This document shows positions 1 through 13,200 of a stretch of 64,000 bases of DNA, piece by piece (the first letter of the stretch is position 1; every line of letters starts with the position of its first letter). Under the pieces are notes generated by a model, which saw only the letters and a list, made by a program, of their open reading frames with translations, was not told the DNA's origin and did not search any database. The stretch comes from Setophaga petechia (Eukaryota > Chordata > Aves > Passeriformes > Parulidae): positions 248,001 through 312,000 of the forward strand of contig JANCRA010000175.1 in NCBI GenBank assembly GCA_024362935.1, read 5' to 3'. The translations under genes were made by a program, and so were the position numbers.

Positions 1-2731
1 ATGAATTGCAGCCCTGTTTTGCCATTCATTTTGTGGTACTGACTAGAAGTCAATCAAGTTGAGAATACATTATTTTGAAAGTGATACAAATATTGAGTAA
101 ATTAAAGTCCCTGTTTCAAATTATTTACTGTCTAGACGAAACAACTGATTCTTGACTGTAGGAGAATAAATTGAGTGCCACTAAGGTGATCTGAAATTGG
201 AAATGGAAATTAAATGTTTTCACAAGAAAGCCTCCAGACCTATTTATCAAATAGCTGCAGATTGCTCTATTTCAGAAAAAAATGTCTTTGCACATGAAAT
301 AAACCCCAACCCCTTCTGTTCGCTGGACAAAACCACATGGAAATACATTGAACAGTTTTCTGAAGAAAAGGGAAATTAAGATGTAAATCTGAAATACCAG
401 AGGGATGGCCACTAATTTCCTGAGCATTTCCCTAATCCTATCTCAGTGCTGCTCCATAATAAATGCACCAAATATTTTATCCACTGCTATTGTCTGCAAA
501 GCAAAACCAGTTCAAAACTGTGTTCAAAACTCTTATTTTTAAAATTATTTAATCTTTGAAGTCTCTAAAAATTCAAAAGTAATGCCTCTGTGAAGGTTGT
601 ATTTTTTTATTAAACTGAGGTCTTTCTTTTTAAGAAAATAAAGTAATTTGCCAGTTTGCTACTTGCTGGTGTCTAAGCAACTAACAGACAAGGATATTAT
701 GAGAAATCTGAAATAACTGGATGCACTAGATTCCCTTCACTCTGTTTAAACTACAGTTGGTGTAATTTCAGAAAAAAAAAAAGTCATAAATTCTCTGCAG
801 GAAAGAAAGGAAAAAATAACAAAATTAAAGTGAGGGTTAAAATCTCTTTGTCAATATATTACAGCATGTCTATGGAAAAGGACAAGCCCATCAGTCTTAG
901 TGTAATTGAAATTGCTTCCACCTAATGTTTTTCAAAGTAGTGCACATTCTTCATTATTTTCTTAATGAATCACTCTCTTTGATTAATTTCATTTTTCTCT
1001 TTCTTGAATTTGAAGTAACAGAACAGAGAATTGCTTACCTGTGTCAGACAAGGATACCTTCCAGGGAAGGTGGAGAGAATACCCTGGCTTAAGTTATCCC
1101 TGAAATTACCATGCACCATCTTTAGCAAAAATACAAGTACTCTTTCCCTGCAGTTCCTTGTACAAAAGAGACACAGAAGGCAGAAAACTCTTACTGTATA
1201 TGATGATGAAAAAAACCCAGGTTTCAATAGGAACAAGGCAAAAGTTATTGCTTTAATTGTACTGAGAAAGATTATTTGCAAGAGCAGTGATTTGAATGGA
1301 GGAACTGGAAGGAATTTGTGTGATAGCAGAACTTTCAGATTATGGGGGAACTCCACGTTTCTGTGTAAATTTTACTGATATGTAGTGGAACTTAAAGATT
1401 TCTGGAGTACTTGTGAACCTAAAAAAGAAATAGACAGGATAGAAATTCCAGCTTCAACCTAATCCTGCACTCTTGGAAATGAGTGGCAAAACACCTCCTG
1501 ACTTTAGTGGAAATAAACCCACCAACCATTGAAAGCACATATTGATCCATATTCTACCCTGCTGGATAGCTCATTTTATTCCTTTTTGAATAAGAATGTA
1601 GGGAAGGAATTTGTAGGTATTATGCCATCTTCTTAGAAAAATGAATAGATTTTTCATTTAAAAAATCCATTTGTCTTTAAGCATCTGAAGTTTCAAGAAA
1701 GTGAAATGATATAAAATACTGAACTAAAAGAGTTCACGGCCTTGTTCTGTCATGATTTATATCCTGTGCATATTATTTGACTTTGCTGGGGTTGCCCAGA
1801 CATATGTTAGGATAATTACAGGGGAAAGAATCTAATTGCACTGTACAGTGCTAGTTTAAGCTGACAGATAACAGGTTGTTATGTATAAAACATGTGTGTA
1901 CATAGAGTAACAACATGTTAAATATCTCATTACATCCTGATAGATAGATAAGGTTGGGAGGATGTAAATTAGAGTACCAATTATTCCTCTGCAGTGGTAA
2001 TGAAGCATTAGAGCCTTTATTCACATGCATGTCTATTTGTGCAGCTCACAATGACTCTCCTCAGGGAAGCACTTTGGATGGTTTGATGTTGACCTCCAAG
2101 CTATTGCCCCCACTTTCAAAATTTTGTGTGCTAAAGATGCATCTGTGTGAGAGGGAGGACTCTGGTGACAGGGGAGGAAAAACAGAACAGAGTAACTGGA
2201 ATATTTCATAGTGAAAGATAACTAGGGAAGAGGGGACTTGAGGTAAAGGAAAACAAGCCATGGGACATGGCATAAAGAACAGTGCCTGAGACAGGAGAAA
2301 TGCCGTGGAGATCCAGGGAGTTGTCATCATGAGCAACATCAGTCTCAAACACTGATTCTTTGCTCTCTTTGAAAAGGTTTCCTTCTGCATCTGCATTCCA
2401 CAGTTACTTGTCAGTCCAACAAATACACGAACAAAGACGAAATGTCAGCAAATATGTTAAGTTTTCCTTCTGTATGCTGTGCATTCCCAAAGTGCCAGCC
2501 CAGCCTACCAACTCCCCAGTCTGAAGGATGGAGCTTCTGCCATATCCTGCAGGAGCAACTGCTGCCAGGAGCACAGAAGGGCTTGCACTGTGGCAAAAGC
2601 ATCTTCAGGTTGGGCAGAAGGACCAGATCCACTCATTCTAAATTTTCCTTTACAAATTGGCTGCTTTTTCTTCAGATTTTAAAGCTATTCTTTTACCTCT
2701 CATCTAAAGAGCTGATTAATCATGTGTCTTG
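1..2731. other. AT-rich intergenic DNA, no gene seen
   Basis: Open frames on both strands here are short, overlap one another and lack domain-like residue patterns or paired splice sites. No repeat family is recognised. The base composition is like the rest of the intergenic background. Confidence 0.6.
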
Positions 2732-3850
2732 GTTTGAAAAGACAGATGTCTGTTAAGGATGGTAGGAATCCCTTGAAATGGAGAATGCAAAACCCTCTCC
2801 CTCTGAATTATTATAGTTTTGAAATTAAGGGGCTCTCAGGCGAAGATATGGGAGCAGGAATTACAGTTCTTTACTGTAGGAGGATAGAATATAAGTGAAT
2901 AAAGGTAGTATAGAATGTAATCTTACCCCCTAAAGAGTTGCAGCTGGGTTAATTATTAAAGATTAGGAGCAGGCCTGATGTTAACAGGCTGCAGCTGTAG
3001 CAAATAAGAAGAGTGTTATAAAAGATTGGGATGGCTGAGTGAGGGAACTGGAGTCAGCTACTGTGAGGATGAGGAGAGTCAGTGCCTGGAGGAGCTGCCT
3101 ACAAGAAACATCAAGGAGGTATGGAACTCTTAACAATATGGAACCCTTGGAATATAATGACCATAGAACTCTTGCACCATAATGACAACGCTTTACTAGG
3201 GAAGAAAATAAAAATAAAATACAAATACAGTGATACAAAGCAGCCCTGCCAGAGTCAGAGCAGTCCCTGTCCCCTGTGTGCCAGGGTGGTGTCCCAGCCC
3301 CATGCCAGGGGGGCTCAGCCCTCCTGCAGTGCCAGCTGTGGTTCTGCTGGAGCAAGGATCCTGCACAAGGGGGGAGTTTTCCTCTGCAGCTCCAGGGCTG
3401 CTGCAGATGGGCCTGGGCTCCCTCTGGCCATGCAGGGCAGCAGAAAGCTGCTCCTCTGGCAATGCAGGGGGCAAAGGCTGCTGTGCTGGGCCAGGCTCAG
3501 CTTGGATCCAGGTAGGAATGCTTGGCTCCTGCCCTGGGCACAGCATCTCCCCATGGGATGGGGGAATGGGATCAGCCATGCAGGGACCCTCAGTGGCCAT
3601 GGATAGAAGATCATTAATAATCAATGGTCCATAAATAGATGAGATCTCCTGGAGAGAGGATTGGCTGTGGCAGAGATAAAGAAAACTGCCCCATGAACAG
3701 AGATAACTGCCCCAGCTCTGACAGATGGCAATAGAATGCACACCCCCATTTCCAACCTAAGGCATCGTGCCCAGCAATCCCCCTTTGTGCTGTAATAAAT
3801 AGCTCAGACAGCATTTTGATACAGCAGGAAAAAATTTTCACTCTCAGACA
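2732..3850 (+). mobile_element. Passerine-type ERV LTR, interrupted by a second LTR
   Basis: The segment opens with TG (tgtcttggtttgaaaag) and carries LTR wording I associate with abundant songbird ERVs: 'ggggctctcagg', 'gcagccctgccagagtcag' and a GC-rich central body at 3240-3560 that contrasts with its AT-rich surroundings. A 316-bp insert at 2875-3190 breaks it; either side of the insert the LTR text resumes after a short direct repeat. The right end is uncertain. I place it near 3850, after a polyadenylation-like 'aataaatagctc' at about 3795, and no target duplication was found for the outer element. Open frames in the GC-rich body overlap on both strands and are not taken as genes. Membership of class III (ERVL) is inference from memory of the family. 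Confidence 0.6.
2875..3190 (+). mobile_element. Nested solo LTR with 6-bp target duplication
   Basis: This 316-bp insert begins TGTAGGAGG, the usual start of avian class II (ERVK-like) LTRs, and ends ATGACAACG; a canonical end would be CA, so the last base may have changed. It is bounded by the direct repeat CTTTAC (2869-2874 and 3191-3196). A six-base duplication fits ERVK-type integrases. A TATA-like 'ttataaaag' at about 3016 would be a fitting LTR promoter. The insertion sits inside the older LTR at 2732-3850, which gives a relative age: the outer element came first. Confidence 0.6.
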
Positions 3851-6800
3851 CACCAGGAGACCCAGTGTCACAGGCAGCAAAGCTGGGGCGTCCATTCCCA
3901 GACCCCCAGGACAAGAAATTCACTGACAAAGTGACACAGGAGAGACTGCCACAGTGGATCAGGGCTGGAGACCCTGCCCTGGCTGCAGAGCTTGGGGAAG
4001 AGAAGGATCCAGGGGTTCCTCAGCACCCACCCAGCCCTGCAGGGAAGGAGGTATTGAGAAAATGAAATCACAGTGGTGTGAGCAAAAGAGACAATAGAAT
4101 TAAACAGAAACATGAAAAGATCAAACTGGCCAGGAAGAAAGTCTTTTACTCCATGAGGAAGATGGGAAGCAGAGTAACTTTTTAAGTATTATTGATAAAG
4201 AATTTGTGTCTAAATTTTACTGAGCTGCACAAGTGCAGGGACCTAGAAATGACTTTCAGCAGGTGCCTTGTTCTCTGAACAAGAGGAGAGATCAGGGACA
4301 GGGTGAGATGCTCTGCACTGGGGTTTCTGCAGGAATTATTTCCATTCCAGACACACTTTGTGGATCTCCTCTGAATCCAGTCCCCCTTGCAGCCCACCCC
4401 TGCTTATGGAACATGAGGAACCCAGATTTCTTCTTTGCCATAATTCTGTCCAGGAAATTCAAAGTTTTCAAGCCCAGTTTTAACCTATGCAGAGGATGTT
4501 TCTGAGGGATGAAAGTCTGATTTGCTATTGTGGAACTCAGTGTCATACAGAACAAGGGGTAGGAGATAATTCTCAGCTATGTGGTGAGTTCTGGCATTGA
4601 TAAGGATGCCAACACTTTGAAAGCCTCTGTAGGATATGCTGAGAATTTCAATGAAACTGAGGAAATAACAAGGATTTCAGGGAAAGTAGGACACTCAGAT
4701 TCCTGCCCTGCTTTTTCAATTCTTTTGGAAATCCAACCTGGAGAGTTTATCAATCAAGTGTTAAAGAGCTGAGCACTGGGAAGGGAGATGTACATCTCTT
4801 TAAATAATATTTTAAACTGCAAAATATTCAATATTTAAAATAATTCCAGCAATACTCAGGAATTACACCATGAAATTGTAATAATACAATTTGACACCAA
4901 TTGGTGTCTTGGGGTTTTTGTATGACAGTCAAAGAAGGAAGGTTATAATAAACATCAAGGTACAACAGAGCATCATATTATAGATACATTGCACGTTTGC
5001 TCCCTTAAACTTATGGGGTTTTATATGCTTTAATATCATTTTATCTATAATTATCAGATGGGAGACTTCAAAGAGATCATTGTATTACAGTGGATTTGTC
5101 TGCTCTTCTTTGGTTATTAAAAGACAGGAAATAAGGGAAATCATAGACAGGTCATTAAATGCAACACCAAAGCATTGGAAAAGATAAAGGGAAGACATCT
5201 GTTTCATGCAGGATTTATATTTAGTGCTGAACAGTGGGGATTTTTCCCCTGTAGCTCTGCAGATCAGGTCGTTGGAGGAGGAAAAGATTAGAGGACCATT
5301 TGCAGTGGGGTACAGTATTATTTAGGTTTGAAGCTGATGAATTGTGAAACGTGGATGAAAATGGAGAGCGGTACAAATCACTGCAGTTGAGCCCTTTTAG
5401 ATCATAGTGAGCAGCTGACAATTGAAAAGAAACTGGCTACTCTCTGGAAATATATTGCTACAGTTTGCCTTGAAAGCTCTTTTTGTGAGCCACTCCATCT
5501 CTTCTGTAAATAGTCATTATTGGGATGGTTTGAACCATTGTTGGTTCTGACAACGCTGAACTTTGTGAAAGTCCTCCTTTGAAATCAAAACTTTTTTTTT
5601 TTTACAATTGGGATGGTTTAATAAAAAATAAAAGATTCCTTTATCATCTAATGTTTTACAAATTGAGCCTTAAATTAATTAAAAGCTAGCATGGTTTTAT
5701 GTAGGCTTGTGGAGCAAAGCAGAATTCTCAGTGTAATGGAGTTTATTTCAGAGTAGTAGATGAAACTCTTCCAAAACAGTTTAATCTCTGGCTAGAAACA
5801 AACCAGAAAACATTCTTAAATATTTAAGAATATCACCATCACTCATCACTCCTTATGTACATTAAAATTTACCATGGATTTTAGCTTTATTTTGATTAAT
5901 GATTTAATGTGTATTTGGCAAAACCTGGCTTTCATCTGCTCATTAAATGCATGGATTTTACAAGGAGCTTCTGGATCTGCTACATTTACTAACATCTTCA
6001 GTAATGCAAACATCCAGCTTTTTTCAGTCATGTTGGTGAATTAAATGCTACTAAGATTGATATTGGCAAGGATATCAAAAAGAAAATATATATGGAGCTC
6101 AGAAGTGGTTACATCTGTTTAAAATAACACAACGTTAATGGGATATTTTGGATAAATTGGAAACTGTGATTAATCTATTTACATTTTAGGATTTTTCTGA
6201 TTTACAAGACATTTTGAAATAACCTATAGTAGCCACATTACATTAAAAAGAAATGTATTTCCAGTGTGACATTTCAAAGACTTTGATTTCCTTTCTGTAA
6301 CTATATTACCTGCAATTAATTTCTATAAGCTTCTGCATAAAAAATATTCAGCTTTCCATCAGGCAGAGCCTTCACTTTGTCTGAGCTGCTGCAGATTTCC
6401 AAGCTTTGAAAAAACAACTGGTAAGCAAAGCCACTCCAAGCTCCCAGTAATTTTCCTTGTAACTTCAAGGTTTTTCATCAAGTGGCAGAGAAATTGTCTA
6501 AACTGGGATATTATAGAGATACCTGCTGGACAGAAAACACAAGAGCTGCTTGTTGTTGGAAATACTGCTAGTGAAAAGCAGGAGGAAGCTGTTGTTGGAA
6601 TCCAGCAGTCACAAACAATTTGTGCTGGTGCACAAAAGTGACATAAGAGTGCAGGGAGTGACTTTGGGAAGGTGATGGCACAAGGAAAATGTCCCAGGAC
6701 AGTGGCCCCACAGGACAGTGGCCCCACAGGACAGTGACCCCACAGGACACTGGGGTTTGCCTCAGAGCACCGAGAGCTTCTCTGCTCACCATCTGAAGGG

Positions 6801-8230
6801 AGCAATATCTCTAAGGATGAGTCCAGAACCTGCCAGGTGATTCAGCCAGCATCCAGGCACGGGTCTGGGTTGTGCTTACTTTGACCCATAAGAAGCCCTT
6901 GAGCTGCAGTGGTGGATGCTGGGGATATTCTGGGATATAAACTGTGTGTTTTCTGTGTCTTTACAGCGTGTGTGGACATCTGGCAGCAGCTGTGTCAGAG
7001 AGCACACAGAGCCCCTGGCTGGGAGCTGTTGGCTCTGGCCCCTCCATCCCAGGTCAGAAGGATTTTGCAGGTTGGGGTGATGCAGGGCTGATATTTACAG
7101 GGTGAGAGGTTAATGGGTGCACATGGAAAGGAACCCTTCAACTGGGGAAAACACAGTGTTGTTTTCCAAATATTGTGACTTCCTTGTCCAGCCATTCCTG
7201 GTTTCTGGCAGAGGAAACATCTACAGCAGTGTTAGCTCAGGGCTTGCTGTGCTTTGTGAGCTGCACCACAGAATCACTTGTCATGGATGGGAATTAGCTG
7301 GTGTTATGTTAACTAGCATTATGGAGCAATCTAATGCTAATTAAAATTGTTTGTCGCTGTTCTACGGTATTAAGTTTTAATTGGAGTGCATAGATCTGTC
7401 TCTTGACTAGTGCAAAATTAAATAATTAAGTAACATCCTGGTTTAATTCCAGATATTCCCTGTCATCTCACTGTGTTTTCAATAACTTCAGCAAGCTTTG
7501 AAACGTGCTGTAGAATGACCCCAAACAAAAAAACCACCCCTCTAATGAAATTTGAAGATAATAGTATTTATGCTAAACAAATTCATCTCTTATGTTCTTT
7601 GCATTTTAAGCTTGTTTTTGTAATCTATCCTGTTCAATAATTTCTGAGGTCTAATCAGGGCTACCTATCTCCTGTGATGTATTGAATCACCCAGGAAATT
7701 GCCTGTTGTTTAACAATTAACCAAGCTCATTTCTACTTCCAGCAATAAACATTTAGGACCTTTGAACTGATATTTGCCTTTGAGCTTTTAAAAATTTACA
7801 TCTGTATAGCAAGTAAGTTTAGCTACTGGAAAATTCAGACTTCTTGCAGATATCTAGGGGAAAAGTGAAGGAATTGCTTTCCCTCACAGGTGTTGCAAAC
7901 CAACCAAGGTATTGCTGAGCCTTGAAGGACTTGTCACTCTAAACCTACTCTAAAAATGAAATAATGTTTTATTCAAAACAAAGGATTTATCAACAAACAC
8001 ATTGGAAATTTACTGAAAGCTTCCAACTGTGGCATCTTGGCAAAGCAACACATTTTGGCATTTTATTCTCTCTGTACATATGTTTCACTCACTTAAATGT
8101 CACTGAGAATTAGGATGCACATTCATCAGGAGATTCTGCCACTCAGGACCAGCTTTGTCATCCTTTACCCAACGAGCAGCTCCCTGGAGCTGGTGGGAGC
8201 AATGCTGGTCCTGGGATGGTCAAGAGCAGG
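3851..8230. other. Intergenic DNA, no gene seen
   Basis: AT-rich sequence with scattered short open frames that have no consistent coding pattern. The only structure noted is the short tandem array at 6696-6753, listed separately. The part nearest 3851-4060 is GC-richer and may be the remaining edge of the neighbouring LTR element. Confidence 0.5.
6696..6753 (+). repeat. 16-bp tandem repeat, about 3.6 copies
   Basis: The unit aggacagtggccccac is repeated at 6696, 6712 and 6728, with a partial fourth copy. Open frames crossing it on the minus strand (for example 6359-6805) are products of this repeat and are not called as genes. Confidence 0.85.
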
Positions 8231-8302
8231 CAGCAGCTCACATTCCAGCAGCAGCTCACATTCCAGCAGCAGCTCACATTCCAGCAGCAGCTCACATTCC
8301 AG
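8231..8302 (+). repeat. 18-bp tandem repeat, 4 perfect copies
   Basis: The unit cagcagctcacattccag occurs four times without change at 8231, 8249, 8267 and 8285. Because 18 is a multiple of three, several frames stay open on both strands; these are repeat artefacts. Confidence 0.95.
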
Positions 8303-8579
8303 CTGGAGCTGTGGCCTTGCTCACACTCTGCTTCCCAAGGAAAGGGTTGAGGGCAGAACCTGATGCTGTGGCTCCATCCTGATTTCTGGATGAAATTCCC
8401 AAATTCCCTTGGGAATTTCATTGGACTGTCCTGTCTCTCTCTCCTTTTTCCATTCAGCCCAAGGAGTTTATGCTGTCACCTCTGAGAACCCACTGATTTC
8501 TGGGGCTTATTTTCCATTATGAGGGGTCAAAAATGAATGCCACAGGCTTTATTTTATTTTTTTTTTCCATTTCTTGGAA

Positions 8580-9165
8580 CATTTATATTCCAGGAAAATA
8601 TTTATAGTTATATTTATATTAATAGTAATAGTTATAGTTTTATAGTTGTAGTTACATTTATATTGATAATTATATTGATATTTATATTGATATTTATATG
8701 TTTATTTATCTTTATATAGTTATAGTTATCATTTAGTTATAGTTATATATTTATCTTGATATTTATAGTAATAGTTATAGTGTTATAGTTACATTTACAT
8801 TGATATTTATATTTATATTTGTATTTATATGTTTATTTATATTCGTATTGTTGTAGTTATCATTTAGTTATAGTTATATATTTATATTTATAGTAATAGT
8901 AATAGTTACAGTTTCATAGTTATAGTTACATTTATATTGATATTTATATTGATATTTGTATTTATAGGTTTATTTATATTAATATCGTTGCAGTTATCAT
9001 TTAGTTATAGTTATATATTTATATTAATTATAATAGTTACAGTTTTATAGTTATAGTTACATTTATATTGATATTTATATTTATACATTTATTTAGATTT
9101 ATATAATTATAGTTATCATTTAGTTATAGTTATATACTTATATTTTTTTAGAGTTTTATTTATAG
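8580..9165 (+). repeat. AT-rich degenerate array with ~120-137 bp higher-order unit
   Basis: The tract is built of short variants such as ttatattgatatttata and tagttatagtt. On a larger scale the marker gttatcatttagttatag recurs at about 8725, 8856, 8993 and 9112, giving spacings of about 131, 137 and 119 bases. So this is a four-copy higher-order array of a longer AT-rich unit. No coding content. Confidence 0.8.
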
Positions 9166-10002
9166 TTTTTCTTTTATTGCATTATTTATATTTTAATTTA
9201 ATTAACCCCAAACCAGAAATCTTACAATTGTTCATGTGTTTTGCTCCTAAAAACGCAACAGCAATTTGTCTTTGGCACAAGAATGAAAACACTAAAATAA
9301 TCATGGTATTTATCTGCTTAAGAGAGAATTTTGCCAGCTTTTTTCATGCCCAGGGATACTTCAGCTGCCCATATTTGAGTAGGTGAGTTTGTTTTAAGGC
9401 TGGCACTATAAAATATTTGATGCCAGCTCTGTTAGCACCCAGCCTGTCAGCAGCTACTGCTTTGTTCTTCCCATTTGAAACAGGGATGCAGTGTGAGAGA
9501 CTCACATTTAGGAGCTGTTTAAATTAAAAAAAAAAAAATATAGGGTGTTTTCTGTCTTTCAGTAGTGAACAAAAATAAATCTGCATATGACTCATGTAGA
9601 TATTGGGCCCTCTTCTTTGTTGCTGCCAATGAATGTGAATGTAACAGGCTTTTTAAAACTCCCTTGGAAAAACTTGGTATTCCAGCCAAAGAGCATCAGT
9701 TTATATTTGTCAGTCTCCTTTGCATCTTTATAATGAAAAGTTCTTATGAATCTGTCCTAGTACTTTTTATTATGGCAGATAACTCAAGGGTATAAAACAG
9801 AGTTAACAAGAAATTTTACAGGCACACATTTTAATGCAATGAAATACTCCAATTTTTTCAGTGTGATCTATTCACTCATTTTATTACAGGGAGTTAATAA
9901 ATGCTGTATTTCCCCCTCTCTGTTGAAGAGAGGTAATTGGAAATGATGTCACTATTTGCCTTTGGATCATCAAGAAGCAGGAAATTAACAGTAATTAATG
10001 GC

Positions 10003-10219
10003 ATGCAGCTGTGCCAGGGGTGGTTTGGGTTGGATTTTGGGAAAAGGCTTTTCCCTCACAGGGTGGTTGGGCACTGGACAGGCTCCACAGGGATGTGGTC
10101 ACAGCCCAAGAAGTGTTTGGAGGATGCTCTCAGGGTCCAGGTGTGATCCTTGGGATGTCCTGGATTCAGTGATCCTTGTGCATCCATTCCCAGTGAGGAT
10201 CTTCAGTGATTCTGTGGTG
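10003..10219 (+). mobile_element. CR1 LINE 3' end fragment
   Basis: The text matches the 3' part of avian CR1 retrotransposons: 'cccTCACAGGGTGGTTGGGCACTGG', then 'ctccacagggatgtggtcac', ending near 'ggattcagtgatccttgtg' and 'attctgtgg', which resembles the CR1 terminal repeat. It is 5' truncated, as most CR1 copies are, and has no usable reverse transcriptase frame. It lies in the same orientation as the CR1 at 58.1 kb. Confidence 0.75.
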
Positions 10220-13200
10220 CTAAATAAAATCACATTACTCCAGTCAGTGACTTTTAAGCTGACCTAGCTGCTAGAAAATATTGAGTGCCTTTTTTTTATT
10301 ACTTCTGGTACTTCCAGGGGTAAGTAGGTGTAAGAAAAAAATATGCCAGGGTTGCAGTTAATGTTGGTATTGCAACGTCCACATTGCAGGAATTCTGGGA
10401 TTTCACTTTGTTCTTTAACCCCAGAGTGAGGACGTCTAGTAAAAACCAAGAGGAGGGACTCCAAATGGTGACTCCAAATGAGAGTTCAGCATTCTCACAG
10501 AAATGTGTGGAAAAATATTCCCACAGGGTGATAAATTGGTACATGTTGATTCCTAAAATGATAATGTTGATGGAACTTTTCCTGAACTGACAGAAAGCAC
10601 TCTGACTTTAAGCTCCTTGTCCTTCAGATGATACTGTAAGGTAGTATGTGACCTTTTGGGATATTTATGATGTGAACTGAACTGCCTTTAAAATTATAAT
10701 CCTTCAACTGTCAGTACATCCTTGCAAAGTTCAATAGATTCATAAATAATGGAAGTTAATATTCTACTACAAGACTTATGTAAATTATAAAGGCAGATAT
10801 ATATCTGGAAATAAAAACACAATACTTTTTTTCCATTAGTATTACTTCAGGTTCAGATGTGAAAATCATCCAAGAGTCATATTCAGAATAAAATTTGTCC
10901 TCCTGATTCTAGTAGCTTATCTTTTGCTTTCAAGAGGGTTCATTCTTGCATTTTCCAGTGTGCTGATTTAGTCCTTTTGGCACTTACCCAAATTCAAAAG
11001 TAAAATAAAGCCTCGATGCTGCAGTAACATTTCCAGCCTCCTCTTTATCTCCATTGTATTGCAAATATTTATCCTTTGCTCTCATGCAGCCTCCCACTCA
11101 GAAGAGTCTGCCAATCTTTTCAAAAGCTGAGGTCAGGAGATTCTTCTGAGCACAGCAAAGCTTTCTTGGAAACACAGGAAAGGTCACACAACAATAAGAG
11201 TAGCACCAACATTTTGGCTACAGACCTCCATACCTAAATGGTTTTGACTTCTGCTGCCATAATCATGGGCTCAGTAATAAATGCTTGTGATGAGGGCTGT
11301 AATTTCACTTTCCAAAACCAGTGGTGATTTCCCTAGGAGAGCATTGTCTTTGGAGGGTGCAAATGCTATTTTTGCATGAATTAGTGAGCATTTATTAGCA
11401 TGCTGGTTTTATCCTTTCCAGAGCTAAGAGCTGAGGTGCAGTAAGATAAAGAATCCTTGTCAAACAAAGGACCTGGTTATGCAGAAGTAAAGCTCTGTAA
11501 CTCCTGAGCACCTCTCCTTCCTGAACTGTTGCACACACTAGTTGCCAGTGTGCTCCATGGAAAATGTGAGGTATTTCATAATAGCATTTAGAACAACTAG
11601 TGTGCAGAAAATCAGCAGCATCTTGAGAACCAACACATTTCAAAAGCCACAAGGCAGTTCCAGGCAGCAGGAAAACAGCACATCAGGCTTGCCCCTGGGA
11701 GGAGCTGGGAAGCAGACTCTTGCTTTCAAGAAATACCTTTTCTTTTTTTAGGGTTTTATTTTGAAGTATTGACTGAAGGGAAGGGACAATTCCAGCCCAC
11801 TTTTCTGGTCCTACTGTGGATTTTCAAGGGAAGCTTCACCCCACAGCTGCTCCTCTGGAAGAAAGAGAGAGGAGAGGGAGGCAGGAATCTCTGTCAGCAG
11901 GTTCCTTCCTATGTGAGGAGACCAAGAAAGAGGGAAAACCCTGTTCTCAGAGATGTCTGGTGCAAACACCTCCTCCTCTGCTCTGATTCCTGTGCCCTGC
12001 TGCAAGGGAAAAGGCTCCACACAGGTACTGGCCAGGTAGAGGGGGACAAGCTGTGCTCAGCCATCCCAGCCTTGCCCACAACATCCACTCCTCCATCCCT
12101 TTCCTCAGGAGGGAGCAGGGTTTATTTATCTGGGGTTTATTTATCTGGGGTTTATTTATCTGGGATTTATCCTACACATGGGATTTTAGCTTTTAATCTC
12201 AAAACTCTCACCATTGGTGGTTTTTTTCCCAAGCATGGAGCAGTCTGAGCATCACCCAAAAGCTTCTTGGGCACAATGGCTCCATTGCACAGCTCCATTC
12301 CCAGGCACTGCCTTTATCAGACAGCTGAAAAAAACAATAATTCCCTATGCTAGACTCAACCAATTTAGAAACTTCTGTAGGCTTCAAATATTCCAATTTA
12401 TCCACAGGAAAAATCTCTTCTCCTTTTGACCACTCACACTACTGGGACAGGGGCAAGTTTTCCTGCCTGAAGATTTTCCAGGAATTGCCATTTCTTACTC
12501 TCCAAAGTTTAACTAGAGAATAATAAACCTGCTTAATCCTGTAATATTTTACAGTACAACAGTAAAACTATCAGGTTTGTGCTTTTCTGCAGGGGATATC
12601 CACCTCAGTCTCATAGCTCATGTTTGAGAAGAATTATTATTCAAAGAAGTATATTTAAAAAAAAAAACCCTGTAACGTTAATTATATATCCATAAGGAAC
12701 ATTAAGAAAAAAAAAAATGTGAGGAATATAAAATATGTTGAGTCTTTATTCCAAGTAGAACAGAATATCTTTCTTTTTATTGAAATTTTTGCTTTTTCAT
12801 TTAAATACCTGTCACTGCTTCAAGTTTGCTCAGGGCAGCAAAGCACAAAATCTCGTTGGTGCAACCAAAATTTTAAAACGCTATTGGCCTTTCATTAATG
12901 TTGAATTATTAGGTGAATTTCTTATTAGCACAGTTTGTAAGAGCTGTGCCAAACCAGAGCTTTTTATTTTCCATCTCTGCTGTCTTCTAGCAATTCAGAC
13001 AGGAGCATCTATTTTCTTTTTCTTTTCTTTTTTTTTTTTTTTTTGGTGTTTCTGACTCATTTTTTGCTCGTTCCCTCTGAAAATCCAGCCTTATGGATAT
13101 GTCTGCATTGCTGTGGTTAATGCTCCAGAAATGCTGTCAGAGCCAAAATTGGTACCTGTCTAGAGGAGATGAGCTCTAGAACACCCCCCAGGGCCAGCTC

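Noticed and set aside
3082..3741. Several 80-180 codon frames on both strands
   Set aside because: They lie in the GC-rich body of an LTR and match none of the expected retroviral proteins.
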